DNA of 64,000 nucleotides. Origin: Arthrobacter silvisoli (lineage in GTDB: Bacteria; Actinomycetota; Actinomycetes; Actinomycetales; Micrococcaceae). Positions 21,798 through 29,678 of the stretch are shown one piece after another. The DNA is taken from positions 61,608 through 125,607 of the forward strand of contig NZ_QRCU01000041.1 in assembly GCF_003369445.1 (NCBI RefSeq), given 5' to 3'. A program made the translations under genes and the position numbers. Numbering within the stretch: the first letter of the stretch is position 1; each line of letters starts with the position of its first letter. The notes beneath the pieces are model-generated. The model searched no databases. It worked only from the letters and a program-made list of their open reading frames with translations, and was not told the DNA's origin.

Positions 21798-23342
21798 ATG
21801 AGCCAGACAATCAATCGCGACGGCAACGCCGCCAGCTCCGTACATAAGATCAGCGGCAAGGGACTGAAGACCGGGCAGCTCGGCCTGCTCGCCGTCGTCG
21901 TCCTCGGCATCTCCTCCGTTGCCCCGGCGTACAGCCTGACCAGTTCGCTCGGCCCGGCCGCGGACGCCGTCGGACTGCAGTTGCCCGCAATCTTCATCCT
22001 TGCGTTCATTCCCATGATCCTCATGGCCTTCGCCTACCGGGAACTCAATGCCGATTCCCCGGACAGCGGCACCACTTTCACCTGGGCCACCAAGGCCTTC
22101 GGCCCGTGGGTCGGTTGGATGGGTGGATGGGGCCTCCTGGCCGCCAACATCATCGTCCTCTCCAACCTGGCCGGCGTGGCAGTGGACTTCTTCTACCTGT
22201 TCCTCGCTCAGGTGTTCGGAAACCCGGAACTGGCGGACCTCTCCACCAACACGGCACTGAACATCGCAACCTGCCTGGCGTTCGTGGCATTGGCCGTGTG
22301 GGTCAGCTACCGGGGCTTGCAGGCCACCAAGCTGGTGCAGTACAGCATGGTCGGCTTCCAGATCGTCGTCCTCGGCCTTTTCATTGTCATGGCCATCGCC
22401 CACGCAGCCTCGGGCGACACCCCTACCGCCATTGCCTTCAGCTGGGACTGGTTCAACCCCGCCAAGATCGGCAGCTTCGAACAGCTCGCCGCGGGCATGT
22501 CCCTTGCCGTGTTCGTCTATTGGGGCTGGGACGTCTGCCTGACCCTGAACGAAGAGACCAAGGGCGGAAAGGGCACCGCCGGCAAGGCGGGAACCACCAC
22601 CGCGGTAGCCGTCCTCGGGCTCTACATCGCCGTCATCGTGGCAACCATGATGGTCGCAGGCATCGGAAGCGACGGCATCGGCCTGAACAACCCGGACAAT
22701 CAGTCGAACATCTTCGCGGCCCTGGCCTCGCCCGTGATGGGCCCCCTCGCCATCCTGATGTCCCTGGCCGTGCTGTCCGGCACCGCCTCCTCGCTGCAGT
22801 CCACCATGGCATCCCCGGCACGCAGCCTCCTGGCCATGAGCCACTACGGCGCGCTGCCGAAGAACCTTTCGGCAGTAAGCAAGCGCTTCGGCACCCCCGG
22901 CTATGCGACCATTGCGGCGGGCGCGATTTCCGGCGGCTTCTACGCAGTGATGAAGGTGGTCAGCGAGAACGTCCTGAACGACACCATCATGGCCCTTGGG
23001 CTCATGATCTGCTTCTACTACGCACTCACCGCCTTCGCCTGCACCTGGTACTTCCGCAAGAGCCTGTTCTCCAGCGTGCGCAACTTCTTCATGCGGCTGC
23101 TCTTCCCCCTGCTGGGCGGCCTGGTGCTGACACTGGTGTTCTTCCAGACGGCCGTGGACAGCTGGGCACCGGAGTTCGGAAGCGGCTCCGAAATCGGCGG
23201 CGTGGGCCTGGTGTTCATCCTCGGCATCGGCATCCTGGCCCTGGGTGTCGTGGTCATGCTGGTCATGGCCCGGCTGCACCCCGGCTTCTTCAAGGGAGAG
23301 ACCATCCGCAAGGACACTCCCGCGCTGGTGGTCCCCGAGTAG
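21798..23342 (+). CDS. APC family amino-acid/amine permease
   Basis: 514 residues with about 12-14 helices. The N-terminal helix motif GQLGLLAVVVLGISSVAPAYSLTSSLG is that of the amino acid-polyamine-organocation superfamily, with FAYRELNADSPDSGTTFTWATKAFGPWVGWMGGW following. These proteins take up amino acids or amines with protons; the substrate cannot be predicted. The ATG at 21798 is preceded by AGAAAGG. A single-gene unit with a strong operator-like palindrome upstream and a terminator hairpin downstream. Confidence 0.88.
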   Translation: MSQTINRDGNAASSVHKISGKGLKTGQLGLLAVVVLGISSVAPAYSLTSSLGPAADAVGLQLPAIFILAFIPMILMAFAYRELNADSPDSGTTFTWATKAFGPWVGWMGGWGLLAANIIVLSNLAGVAVDFFYLFLAQVFGNPELADLSTNTALNIATCLAFVALAVWVSYRGLQATKLVQYSMVGFQIVVLGLFIVMAIAHAASGDTPTAIAFSWDWFNPAKIGSFEQLAAGMSLAVFVYWGWDVCLTLNEETKGGKGTAGKAGTTTAVAVLGLYIAVIVATMMVAGIGSDGIGLNNPDNQSNIFAALASPVMGPLAILMSLAVLSGTASSLQSTMASPARSLLAMSHYGALPKNLSAVSKRFGTPGYATIAAGAISGGFYAVMKVVSENVLNDTIMALGLMICFYYALTAFACTWYFRKSLFSSVRNFFMRLLFPLLGGLVLTLVFFQTAVDSWAPEFGSGSEIGGVGLVFILGIGILALGVVVMLVMARLHPGFFKGETIRKDTPALVVPE

Positions 23343-23400
23343 CTTTCGACGTCTGAGCGGAGCGTCGGAACGGGCCGCGCGGCCTGAAGCGCGGCCCGCA

Positions 23401-23438
23401 AAGAAGCCCTGGTCCGGATTTCCGGGCCAGGGCTTCTT
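23401..23438. terminator. Bidirectional terminator hairpin
   Basis: AAGAAGCCCTGG (23401-23412) pairs with CCAGGGCTTCTT (23427-23438). It lies between the convergent permease and AMIN-like genes and can serve both. Confidence 0.8.
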
Positions 23439-23494
23439 CTGTGCCATGCCTCCGGCGGCGGGCCTAGCGGCTCACCCCTTCGCCGGGCCGCGGC

Positions 23495-24040
23495 TCACCA
23501 GAAGTGAGCCACATCCACCACCAGCCGTGAACCCGTTCCCGGTCCGGCCAAGGTAAAGACGCGGAACGGCAGCCGTGCCCGCACCCCGAGACCCACCGTG
23601 GTGTAGCCCTCGAAGCTGCCCGCCCAGGCCACCTGCCGGAAGGTCTGGTACCCGGAGACGTTGGTCAATTCCTTCTTGTTGACTGGGTTGTACGTCGGTT
23701 GTCCGCTGCTGTTGTATGCCGGGGCGTTGACGGTGACCTGGATGAAGGCACCGCCGCGCAGCGGCACGGGAAGGCCGGAGCCGTCCTGGACCACCTGGGA
23801 AACATACTTGACCGTGTACCCGGCCACTTTGCCGTTGAGGTCGATCACCAGTCGGTCGTAGCAGGGCTGTTGACCTGTTCTGACGTTTGTTACTTGTGCA
23901 CCGGACATCGCGGCGTTGGTCTTGGCCAACGACCCCCAGACGAGTCCGCAATATGAGGCCGCCGAAGCGGGCCCCGGAGCGATGAGACCAAGACCGGCAG
24001 CCATGAGCAGAGCTGCGAGCCAGGTGTAGACCTTTTTCAT
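23495..24040 (-). CDS. Secreted AMIN-like domain protein
   Basis: 181 residues with a Sec signal peptide (MKKVYTWLAALLMAAGLGL to ASA, about 28 residues). The mature part has the actinobacterial AMIN-like pattern: SGAQVTNVRTGQQPCYDRLVIDLNG, then GLGVRARLPFRVFTL and the C-terminal SRLVVDVAHFW. The fold is probably a β-sandwich related to polysaccharide- or peptidoglycan-binding AMIN domains; the binding partner is unknown. GGGAGGTGG provides a strong ribosome-binding site. Two cysteines (CGL, PCYD) may form a disulfide. Confidence 0.78.
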   Translation of the reverse strand: MKKVYTWLAALLMAAGLGLIAPGPASAASYCGLVWGSLAKTNAAMSGAQVTNVRTGQQPCYDRLVIDLNGKVAGYTVKYVSQVVQDGSGLPVPLRGGAFIQVTVNAPAYNSSGQPTYNPVNKKELTNVSGYQTFRQVAWAGSFEGYTTVGLGVRARLPFRVFTLAGPGTGSRLVVDVAHFW

Positions 24041-24052
24041 TTCGGGCCACCT

Positions 24053-24080
24053 CCCTTGAGTGATTGATACCTCAAGGGTA
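24053..24080 (-). promoter_or_regulatory. Inverted repeat and -10 element before the AMIN-like gene
   Basis: CCCTTGAG (24053-24060) and CTCAAGGG (24071-24078) form an 8-bp perfect inverted repeat. The right arm overlaps a candidate -10 (minus strand TACCCT, 24080-24075) and the left arm touches the ribosome-binding site. The same CTCCTACCCT block recurs before the secreted-protein gene at 26.6 kb. The remaining 24081-24373 holds no gene; a hairpin with arms GGCACCGG and CCGGTGCC (24240-24271) may end the neighbouring transcript. Confidence 0.45.
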
Positions 24081-24373
24081 GGAGCGTTTTGGCCCGTAAT
24101 AACGGCTCGTATCCGCTTCGGCGCAGAACCGTTAGACGTTCCGCGGACCGGTCACGGAGTGTCATCCCGGAGGGCTTGGATTGGCCGTTTTCCAGGCTCC
24201 TGCGGGGCTTTCAAAACCCCGTTCGTTATGCGGGATAACGGCACCGGCCCGCCGGCTTGCGGTCCGGTGCCGCCCCTCCTCCTTCCGCTTGCTGTCCATA
24301 CCGGCCATGCCGGCGAGGGTACCCCGTCCCCCAGCAACGGGGCGGCCTCACCGGCCTGGCCACCGTATGTGGA

Positions 24374-25684
24374 TTACCGGGCCGCCTTGGCAAAGCCCGC
24401 GAACGGCTTCACCCGCTTGGCCAATGCGCTCAGCACCACGAACCCGACAAGCAGGCCCATCAGGAGGGCCAATAGGTCGGCGCCAAGGGGCTGGGCAAGC
24501 GACGCAGCGAGCGCTGTGCACAGGCCAAGGGGAGTTGCCGCAACGGGAGTTGCCGCAACGGCACCGGATCCCGAGCCATTCGTGGACCCGGAACCCTTCG
24601 TGCCGCCGTCGACTACAACATCAACCCCCGGAGCAGATCCGTTGCCCGATCCCGGCTCTCCGCCGGTGCCGCCAGCGGCCCCACCATCACTGCGCCCTGC
24701 GCTGAGATCCCCCAGCAGGCCGTTGAGGAATCGAACCACGGCGGGAACAGCACCGTTCGCGTTGCCAGCGCCACCATTCTGTTTTCCGCCGGAGTTGGCG
24801 GTGCCAAGGATTGCCGTGTTGCCAAGGAGTCCCGTGCCCAGGACAGCTGCATTGCCGGGCAGCTTCGTGCTACCCAAGGCGCCCGTCCTGCCAAGGCCGA
24901 GGACGCCCGTGCCGAGGATCCCTGCCTCGCCGAGGACGTCGGCGTTGCGAAGAACGCCGAGCCCGGTTCCGTCAAGGTTCCCGGGGACAGTCCTGCCGCC
25001 GGGAACGCGGGCCGTGGTTCCCCCGGGATTGCCGGGGACACCCGTGCCGAGGATCCCCGTCTTACCAAGGAGTCCCGAAGTGCCGAGTACGCTTGTCCCC
25101 GCGCCACCGAGGTTGCCAAGCGTCCCCGTGCCAAGCGCCGGTACCCGCGGCGTGCCAGCGGTAGGCACTGCCACGTTACCCAGCGAGACCGTTGCCGTCC
25201 CGGCTGTTGGCGCTGCAACGGCTGTGCCTGGCTTCGTGCCGGCCGTCCCGGCACCCAACGTACCCAGCGACACCGTCACATCGGCAGGCCCGGCATGCGT
25301 CCCGGTGGCACCCGCCGCCGGATCCGCCGTCCCGGCATCCAACGTACCCAGCGACACCGTCACGTCGGCAGGCCCGGCCTGCGTCCCGGATGTGGTGATA
25401 GCCGGGGTGCCCGTGGGGGCTGCCAGGCTATTGAGCGAAACCACCGCGGTTGTGGGCTGGCTCGCCGACGGCGATGACGTTCCTGTTCCAAGCGTTCCGA
25501 GCCGGAGGCTCACAGCGCCGTCGGACTGTTGTTCCGGAGCCGTTGCGCCAAGGGTTACCTGCAGGTTGCTGGTTCCCTCCTGGTTATCGGTGGCATCCGC
25601 AGCGGAAGCCGCGGCCGCCCCGACGAGCATGACTCCGCCTGCAAGCAGGGCGCCGTAAAGGCCCCTGCGCATGAAGTTTTGCAT
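24374..25684 (-). CDS. Secreted low-complexity repeat protein with C-terminal membrane anchor
   Basis: 436 residues; not recognised. A signal peptide (about 1-30, cleavage near ASA) is followed by a Gly/Thr/Leu/Ala/Val-rich body: two near-identical copies of AGPADVTVSLGTL about 30 residues apart, further VTLG, VSLG and VSLN blocks, then many short LGTGVLG- or LGNTAILG-like repeats (about 190-300) and a Gly/Ser-rich spacer. The C-terminus is a hydrophobic helix (LLALLMGLLVGFVVLSALA) with a basic tail, so it probably stays attached to the membrane. No LPXTG motif and no chaplin domain. AGGAG lies nine bases before the ATG. Probably cotranscribed with the gene upstream. Confidence 0.75.
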   Translation of the reverse strand: MQNFMRRGLYGALLAGGVMLVGAAAASAADATDNQEGTSNLQVTLGATAPEQQSDGAVSLRLGTLGTGTSSPSASQPTTAVVSLNSLAAPTGTPAITTSGTQAGPADVTVSLGTLDAGTADPAAGATGTHAGPADVTVSLGTLGAGTAGTKPGTAVAAPTAGTATVSLGNVAVPTAGTPRVPALGTGTLGNLGGAGTSVLGTSGLLGKTGILGTGVPGNPGGTTARVPGGRTVPGNLDGTGLGVLRNADVLGEAGILGTGVLGLGRTGALGSTKLPGNAAVLGTGLLGNTAILGTANSGGKQNGGAGNANGAVPAVVRFLNGLLGDLSAGRSDGGAAGGTGGEPGSGNGSAPGVDVVVDGGTKGSGSTNGSGSGAVAATPVAATPLGLCTALAASLAQPLGADLLALLMGLLVGFVVLSALAKRVKPFAGFAKAAR

Positions 25685-25708
25685 GTCGTTCTTCTCCTGA
25701 AATGAGCG

Positions 25709-25778
25709 TGAATGATCGTCCGCCTTGCTCAGGCAGGCATGGCTGATGCGGCCACAGCGGACCGCGGGCGATCATTCA
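25709..25778 (-). repeat. Long inverted repeat between two secreted-protein genes
   Basis: TGAATGATCG (25709-25718) pairs with CGATCATTCA (25769-25778), and the next TCCGC can pair with GCGGA. The right arm includes the stop codon of the upstream gene. In the shared transcript this would be a 70-base hairpin before the ribosome-binding site of the downstream gene. Confidence 0.6.
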
Positions 25779-26642
25779 GTCAGGAGAAAAACCGGGGTGG
25801 CGATTGAGGGCGCGTGGGTCAGGTCCGCTCGAGCGGGTCCTGAGCTCGCTGGCCGGGGTGAACGGCACGGCGAAAATATCGATGGTTCCGGCGAGCTGTT
25901 GGGTGCTCGGTCCCCCGGAGCCTGCGGCGCCGCCCACTCCGGTTGCGGGTGACGACGGCGAAGATGGGCCGCCGGGGCGGCCTGCCGGACCCGGCGCCGC
26001 CATTGCGGACGGGTTCCCTGAAGCAGGGGCCCGGCTGTCGACGTGCTGTGTGACCAGGAAGCGGGCGCCCGGGCCCTGCACCGCACCGAGGGCAGGCCCC
26101 GACGGCGGAGCAACGTGCTCCGTGCCCGCGGGTGCGGTTTCCACGGCAGGCTTGGCTGCGGCTGCCGGCAAAGCGGGCACCGTCACCACATACGGGACGA
26201 CACCGCCAGCAACGCGGGCCGGCAGGGACGCCACTGTGGTGAGGACCGGTTTCACAGCCGTGGCAGCGTGATGGACGACGGAATCCACGACGGCGGCAAG
26301 CGGCTTGGAGATGGCCTGCGCCCGTGTTGGAGTCACCGATGCCGCGGTAGAGCTCAGATTCCGGGTGGTGGTTTCGACCGCGGCGAGCGAGGTGTCCGCC
26401 AAGGAAGTCACGCGGGCCGGGGGATGCCCGGCCACGGTCGACGCGCCGTCGGCGACGGGGTCCTTCGACGCCGGTTCGTTGTCCTGAACCGTCCGGATCG
26501 TGTCAGAAACCACGGAGGAAAGGTCGGAGGCGAAGCTTGATGCGGCGCTGACGAAGACCCAGGCGACAGCGACAAAAAGGGAACCGAGGAGGATACGCAG
26601 GGCACGCTGGAGGACGGTCAAGGGCACGATGTTCTGCCACAT
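25776..26642 (-). CDS. Secreted protein of unknown function
   Basis: 288 residues; not recognised. An N-terminal hydrophobic segment (RALRILLGSLFVAVAWVFVSAASSFAS) looks like a signal peptide or anchor. The rest is Ala/Val/Pro/Ser-rich and probably extended, with VTVPALPAAAAKPAVETAPAGTEH in the middle, a Gly/Pro/Ser tract (about 225-260), and ends RALNRHPGFSPD. The ATG at 26642 is chosen because GGGGGTG precedes it by six bases; a GTG three codons earlier lacks one. A good promoter, TTGAAT-17 bp-TACCCT, lies at 26687-26715. Likely expressed with the repeat protein that follows. Confidence 0.65.
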   Translation of the reverse strand: MWQNIVPLTVLQRALRILLGSLFVAVAWVFVSAASSFASDLSSVVSDTIRTVQDNEPASKDPVADGASTVAGHPPARVTSLADTSLAAVETTTRNLSSTAASVTPTRAQAISKPLAAVVDSVVHHAATAVKPVLTTVASLPARVAGGVVPYVVTVPALPAAAAKPAVETAPAGTEHVAPPSGPALGAVQGPGARFLVTQHVDSRAPASGNPSAMAAPGPAGRPGGPSSPSSPATGVGGAAGSGGPSTQQLAGTIDIFAVPFTPASELRTRSSGPDPRALNRHPGFSPD

Positions 26643-26686
26643 GGCGTTCACCCCCGGCGCGTGAAACCTCGAACGCTTGTTTCTTG

Positions 26687-26715
26687 AGGGTAGGAGCCTG
26701 CCAGGGGTAATTCAA
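26687..26715 (-). promoter_or_regulatory. Promoter of the secreted-protein pair
   Basis: On the minus strand TTGAAT (26715-26710), a 17-bp spacer, and TACCCT (26692-26687). The sequence around the -10, GGCTCCTACCCT, resembles that before the AMIN-like gene at 24.08 kb, suggesting shared control. Confidence 0.6.
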
Positions 26716-26766
26716 GACCTCATTGCCCATCGATCGGCGCAAGAAAAGGAGCCAGGCACAAAAAGA

Positions 26767-26803
26767 AGCCCCGCCTGGCCGACAGTCCGGCAGACGGGGC
26801 TTG
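26767..26803 (-). terminator. Rho-independent terminator of the DUF4193 gene
   Basis: AAGCCCCG and CGGGGCTT arms, with further pairing inside, followed on the minus strand by TTCTTTTT. It lies 17 bp after the DUF4193 stop. Confidence 0.85.
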
Positions 26804-26820
26804 CTCAGTCGTGCGAGGGC

Positions 26821-27123
26821 TTAGCCTTCGCAGTCGTAGCAGTACTTGAGGCCGTTCTTCTCCAGCGCGATCTGCGAGCGGTGACGGACCAGGAAGCAGG
26901 ACGAACAGGTGAATTCATCGGACTGCTCAGGGACGACGACAACTGTCAGTTCTTCGCCGGAAAGATCGGCGCCGGGAAGGTCGATGCCCTCAGCTGTGTC
27001 GTTCTCGTCAACATCGATGACAGCCGTCTGGGCACCGGCGCCGCGGGACGCCTGAAGGGCCTCAAGCGATTCGGCGGGAGACTCTTCTTCGGTCTTGCGT
27101 GGGGCGTCGTAATCGGTAGCCAT
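26821..27123 (-). CDS. DUF4193 family protein
   Basis: 100 residues of the actinobacterial DUF4193 family: MATDYDAPRKTEEESPAESLEALQ at the N-terminus, an acidic middle, and the C-terminal zinc-ribbon-like DEFTCSSCFLVRHRSQIALE...YCYDCEG with two CxxC pairs. The family is small, soluble and conserved across actinobacteria but has no assigned function; a metal-binding role is suggested by the cysteines. The start MATDYD agrees with the family; an upstream ATG adds nine residues not typical of it. It ends in a clear terminator. Confidence 0.9.
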   Translation of the reverse strand: MATDYDAPRKTEEESPAESLEALQASRGAGAQTAVIDVDENDTAEGIDLPGADLSGEELTVVVVPEQSDEFTCSSCFLVRHRSQIALEKNGLKYCYDCEG

Positions 27124-27292
27124 GAGTGTGGTTCGCTTTCGTTGCTGCACAGTGCCATTCCGGCACCTCAGTGAAGGAGTTTAGGGCATAGTACACGGCT
27201 TCAACGAATAGTGTGTCCAAGAAAACATTTTCGCTTTCCAGGCAGCGGTTTCAGCCCGGAATCCCGAGGTATTTAGCGCAGCCGGGTTAAAT

Positions 27293-27330
27293 ATGGAAGC
27301 CTCCACGGGAGGGCCCGCGGAAGCTTCCAT
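27293..27330 (-). terminator. Terminator of the small secreted-protein gene
   Basis: ATGGAAGC (27293-27300) pairs with GCTTCCAT (27323-27330), 22 bp after the stop of the gene ending at 27352; AT-rich sequence follows on the minus strand. Confidence 0.65.
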
Positions 27331-27351
27331 TTTCTCTCAGCCGTGTCCGAC

Positions 27352-27687
27352 CTAGCTGGAGGGACCGCCCGGACCGTACATGACTGAGTAGTGCGAGAGG
27401 TCCTTGCCGGAGGTGTGCCAGATGGTCACGCTGGTGACTCCGGGATCGTAGTAGGTGATTTCCGCACCGAGGCCCTGGTTCGCCGAGCCCGCCTTGACGC
27501 AGGTTGCGGTGATGACCATGCCGGCCGGCGCCGTCAAGGTGATCGACGTCTGGCTTCCGGTGACATCAATCCGGCCCGAATCCCATTCCGGACAAAGCTG
27601 TCCGGCGGGCGGGGCAGCGCTGGCGGGCATGGCCCCGCCGAGGAAAACCATGCCCGCAACAGCAGCCGCGGCCAGTATTCGCTTCAT
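27352..27687 (-). CDS. Small secreted protein of unknown function
   Basis: 111 residues with a clear signal peptide (MKRILAAAAVAGMVFLGGAMPASA). The mature part of about 85 residues is probably all β: GRIDVTGSQTSITLTAPAG, MVITATCVKAGSANQG, ITYYDPGVTSVTIWHTSGKDLSHYSVMYG. Two cysteines (QLCPEW, TATCVK) could form a disulfide. The ribosome-binding site GAGGAG lies six bases before the ATG. Not recognised; composition and length are like small extracellular β-sandwich proteins of actinobacteria. The 340 bp upstream (27688-28027) contain no evident gene. Confidence 0.75.
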   Translation of the reverse strand: MKRILAAAAVAGMVFLGGAMPASAAPPAGQLCPEWDSGRIDVTGSQTSITLTAPAGMVITATCVKAGSANQGLGAEITYYDPGVTSVTIWHTSGKDLSHYSVMYGPGGPSS

Positions 27688-28027
27688 TCTTCACTCCTCA
27701 ATGAGCATTGGAATTTCCAGTCCCGGGATCCCTGTTGTTCCCACGACTTCTGCGTTCTGGCCGGCCCTTTCAATAGATGAAATCCGCGCACCCGGATCGT
27801 TGGCACATGACGCGCCCCAACTGTGCACCATCTCCACCGTCCAGCTTCGTGACAGATGGCATCCCGTTGAATGCCTGCACGCTCCGTGCGTGCTGCTAGA
27901 AACAATAGGGACGCGTGGGAACATCCGCCCGAGTAGTCGGTACTCGTCTTTTGGGCCCCTTCCACGGCGTCTTGAGTCCCGATTACCTATTCCTTTGCTC
28001 CCACTACCCGGGCACCATGGAGTAGTC

Positions 28028-28513
28028 ATGGATCCCAAGGAGATTCAGGCCCCAAGCTACGTGCCGTGGCTGCTCGGCCCCCTCGCCACGGGCTTGGGCC
28101 TGCTGGCACATCTGCTTTCCGGCGGCGCGCTGCCCTGGCCGCCGGCGCTCCTTGCCCTGGCGGCGCTGCTCAGCATGGCGGCGTCGCTGGTTTCCCGGCT
28201 GCGGTTGCCCGCGTGGGCGCTGCTCCTGCTCTGCGGGCTGGCACAGCAGGTACTGCATCCCGCCTTCGCGCTCTTCTCTGGAGTATCCGCGGGACCCCAG
28301 GGCGTATCGCACGCCCACGTGCTGCTCCTGCCCCCGGTTCCGGGGTCCACCGCGGCGCCCGCGGGGCACCTGCAGGAACTGATGCTCGTCACCCACGTGG
28401 CCGCGGCGTTGCTGACCGCCCTGATCATGGCCGGGGCCGGCAGCCGCTTCACGCGTCGGCCGGCCCCAGGCGGCGGCAGCGTCAAGGAATCGGCACAGGA
28501 TCGCCGTCGCTGA
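28028..28513 (+). CDS. Small integral membrane protein
   Basis: 161 residues with about four hydrophobic helices (PWLLGPLATGLGLLAHLLSG, LLALAALLSMAASLV, LPAWALLLLCGLAQQVLHPAFALFSG, LMLVTHVAAALLTALIMAG). Histidines occur in VLHPAF, VSHAHV, AGHLQE and VTHVAA, which could bind metal or heme, but no family is recognised. GGAG lies five bases before the ATG. Its last 32 bases overlap, tail to tail, with the amidohydrolase gene. Confidence 0.65.
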   Translation: MDPKEIQAPSYVPWLLGPLATGLGLLAHLLSGGALPWPPALLALAALLSMAASLVSRLRLPAWALLLLCGLAQQVLHPAFALFSGVSAGPQGVSHAHVLLLPPVPGSTAAPAGHLQELMLVTHVAAALLTALIMAGAGSRFTRRPAPGGGSVKESAQDRRR

Positions 28514-29678
28514 GGATGAACTTCAGCGAGCGCCCGTCGGCCAGGACCCCGATATCCGTCAGCGGATCCCCTTCCACAGCGATCAGGTCCGCGTAGCCGC
28601 CCTCGGCTACCACGCCTGCATTGCCGCTCTCCCCCACGATTTCCGCGCCGACCAGCGTTGCCGAGCGGAGCACCTCCAAAGGTGTCTGCACCCGGGCACG
28701 GAGGCGGAACTCTTCGAGTTGGTGGGCCAGCCCGGCACCGTGCAGATCCGTCCCGTAGCCGATCCGGACACCGGCCGCCGACGCCTTGGCCAGCGACTCG
28801 ATGCCGCGTTCAAAGATCTCTTCCACCGCGGCCTTCTTGGCCGGGTCCAGGCCGTGCCCGCTGGCTCCGGAGAGGATCGCCCAGTACGTGGCCAGGGTGG
28901 GCACGTAGAAGGCTCCCTTCTCCTGGAACAGCTCGATGCATTCGCCGTCCAGGAGGTTGCCGTGCTCAATCGTGCGCACACCCAGCCGCAGTGCCCGCGA
29001 GACGGCCTCCGCTGTGTAGACATGCGCTGCGATGTAGCGGTGCGCCAGCCGGGCCTCGTCGACGGCGGCGATCACCTCCGCGTCCGAGAAGCCCAGCGCT
29101 TCGAGCCGCATCTTGGAGACGACCCCGCCCGAGAGCGTGAGCTTCGCGTGGTCTGCGCCGTCGCGGAACTCCGCACGCAGTGCCCGGCGGAGTTCCACCT
29201 CGCCGTCGCAGACCTTCGTGAGGATGTGGCCGCCGGTGGGGGCGAAGATCGGTCCGCCGGCCTTGAGCCTGGGCCCCGTGACCAGCCGCTCTTCCACGGC
29301 GCGGGACAGCCCCGTGTCCGCCCCGCCCATGTCGCGGACCAGCGTGAAGCCGCGTAGGAGCATCTCATGCATCACCCGGGCCGTGCGTGCGGCATGGTAC
29401 GACGGCGTCCAGGACAGGATCTCGTTGAAGTCACCGGAGGCCTGGGTGACATGGGCATGGGCGTCGATCATGCCCGGCAGCACCGTCAGGCCGCTGAGGT
29501 CGATGTCGACGGCGTCCGCTACCGTGCGGCTGGACCCCGAAATTTCTGCGATCCTGCCGTCGCGGGCGACGATGGTGCGCGAGGGGCCCACCTCGCCGCT
29601 CCCGACGTCGAGGATACGCGCGTTGCGGAGGACGACTGGCTGGGAGCGGGCTTGCCCGGGGTCGGTCCTAACCGGCAT
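28482..29678 (-). CDS. Metal-dependent amidohydrolase (imidazolonepropionase-like)
   Basis: 398 residues of the amidohydrolase superfamily. The metal ligands are visible: LTVLPGMIDAHAHVT (HxH), a probable bridging lysine in DHAKLTLSGG, histidines in AHVYTAEAV and TIEHGNLLDG, and the aspartate in GYGTDLHG. This set belongs to the group that includes imidazolonepropionase-like and Xaa-Pro dipeptidase-type hydrolases, which act on cyclic or linear amides. The substrate is unknown. It overlaps the end of the MFS gene by 11 bp, so the two form an operon under the TTGGCATGCCAA palindrome. Confidence 0.85.
   Translation of the reverse strand: MPVRTDPGQARSQPVVLRNARILDVGSGEVGPSRTIVARDGRIAEISGSSRTVADAVDIDLSGLTVLPGMIDAHAHVTQASGDFNEILSWTPSYHAARTARVMHEMLLRGFTLVRDMGGADTGLSRAVEERLVTGPRLKAGGPIFAPTGGHILTKVCDGEVELRRALRAEFRDGADHAKLTLSGGVVSKMRLEALGFSDAEVIAAVDEARLAHRYIAAHVYTAEAVSRALRLGVRTIEHGNLLDGECIELFQEKGAFYVPTLATYWAILSGASGHGLDPAKKAAVEEIFERGIESLAKASAAGVRIGYGTDLHGAGLAHQLEEFRLRARVQTPLEVLRSATLVGAEIVGESGNAGVVAEGGYADLIAVEGDPLTDIGVLADGRSLKFILSDGDPVPIP

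Noticed and set aside
24374..25684. LPXTG-anchored or chaplin-type surface protein
   Set aside because: No sorting signal, no chaplin domain; only a C-terminal hydrophobic helix with a basic tail is present.
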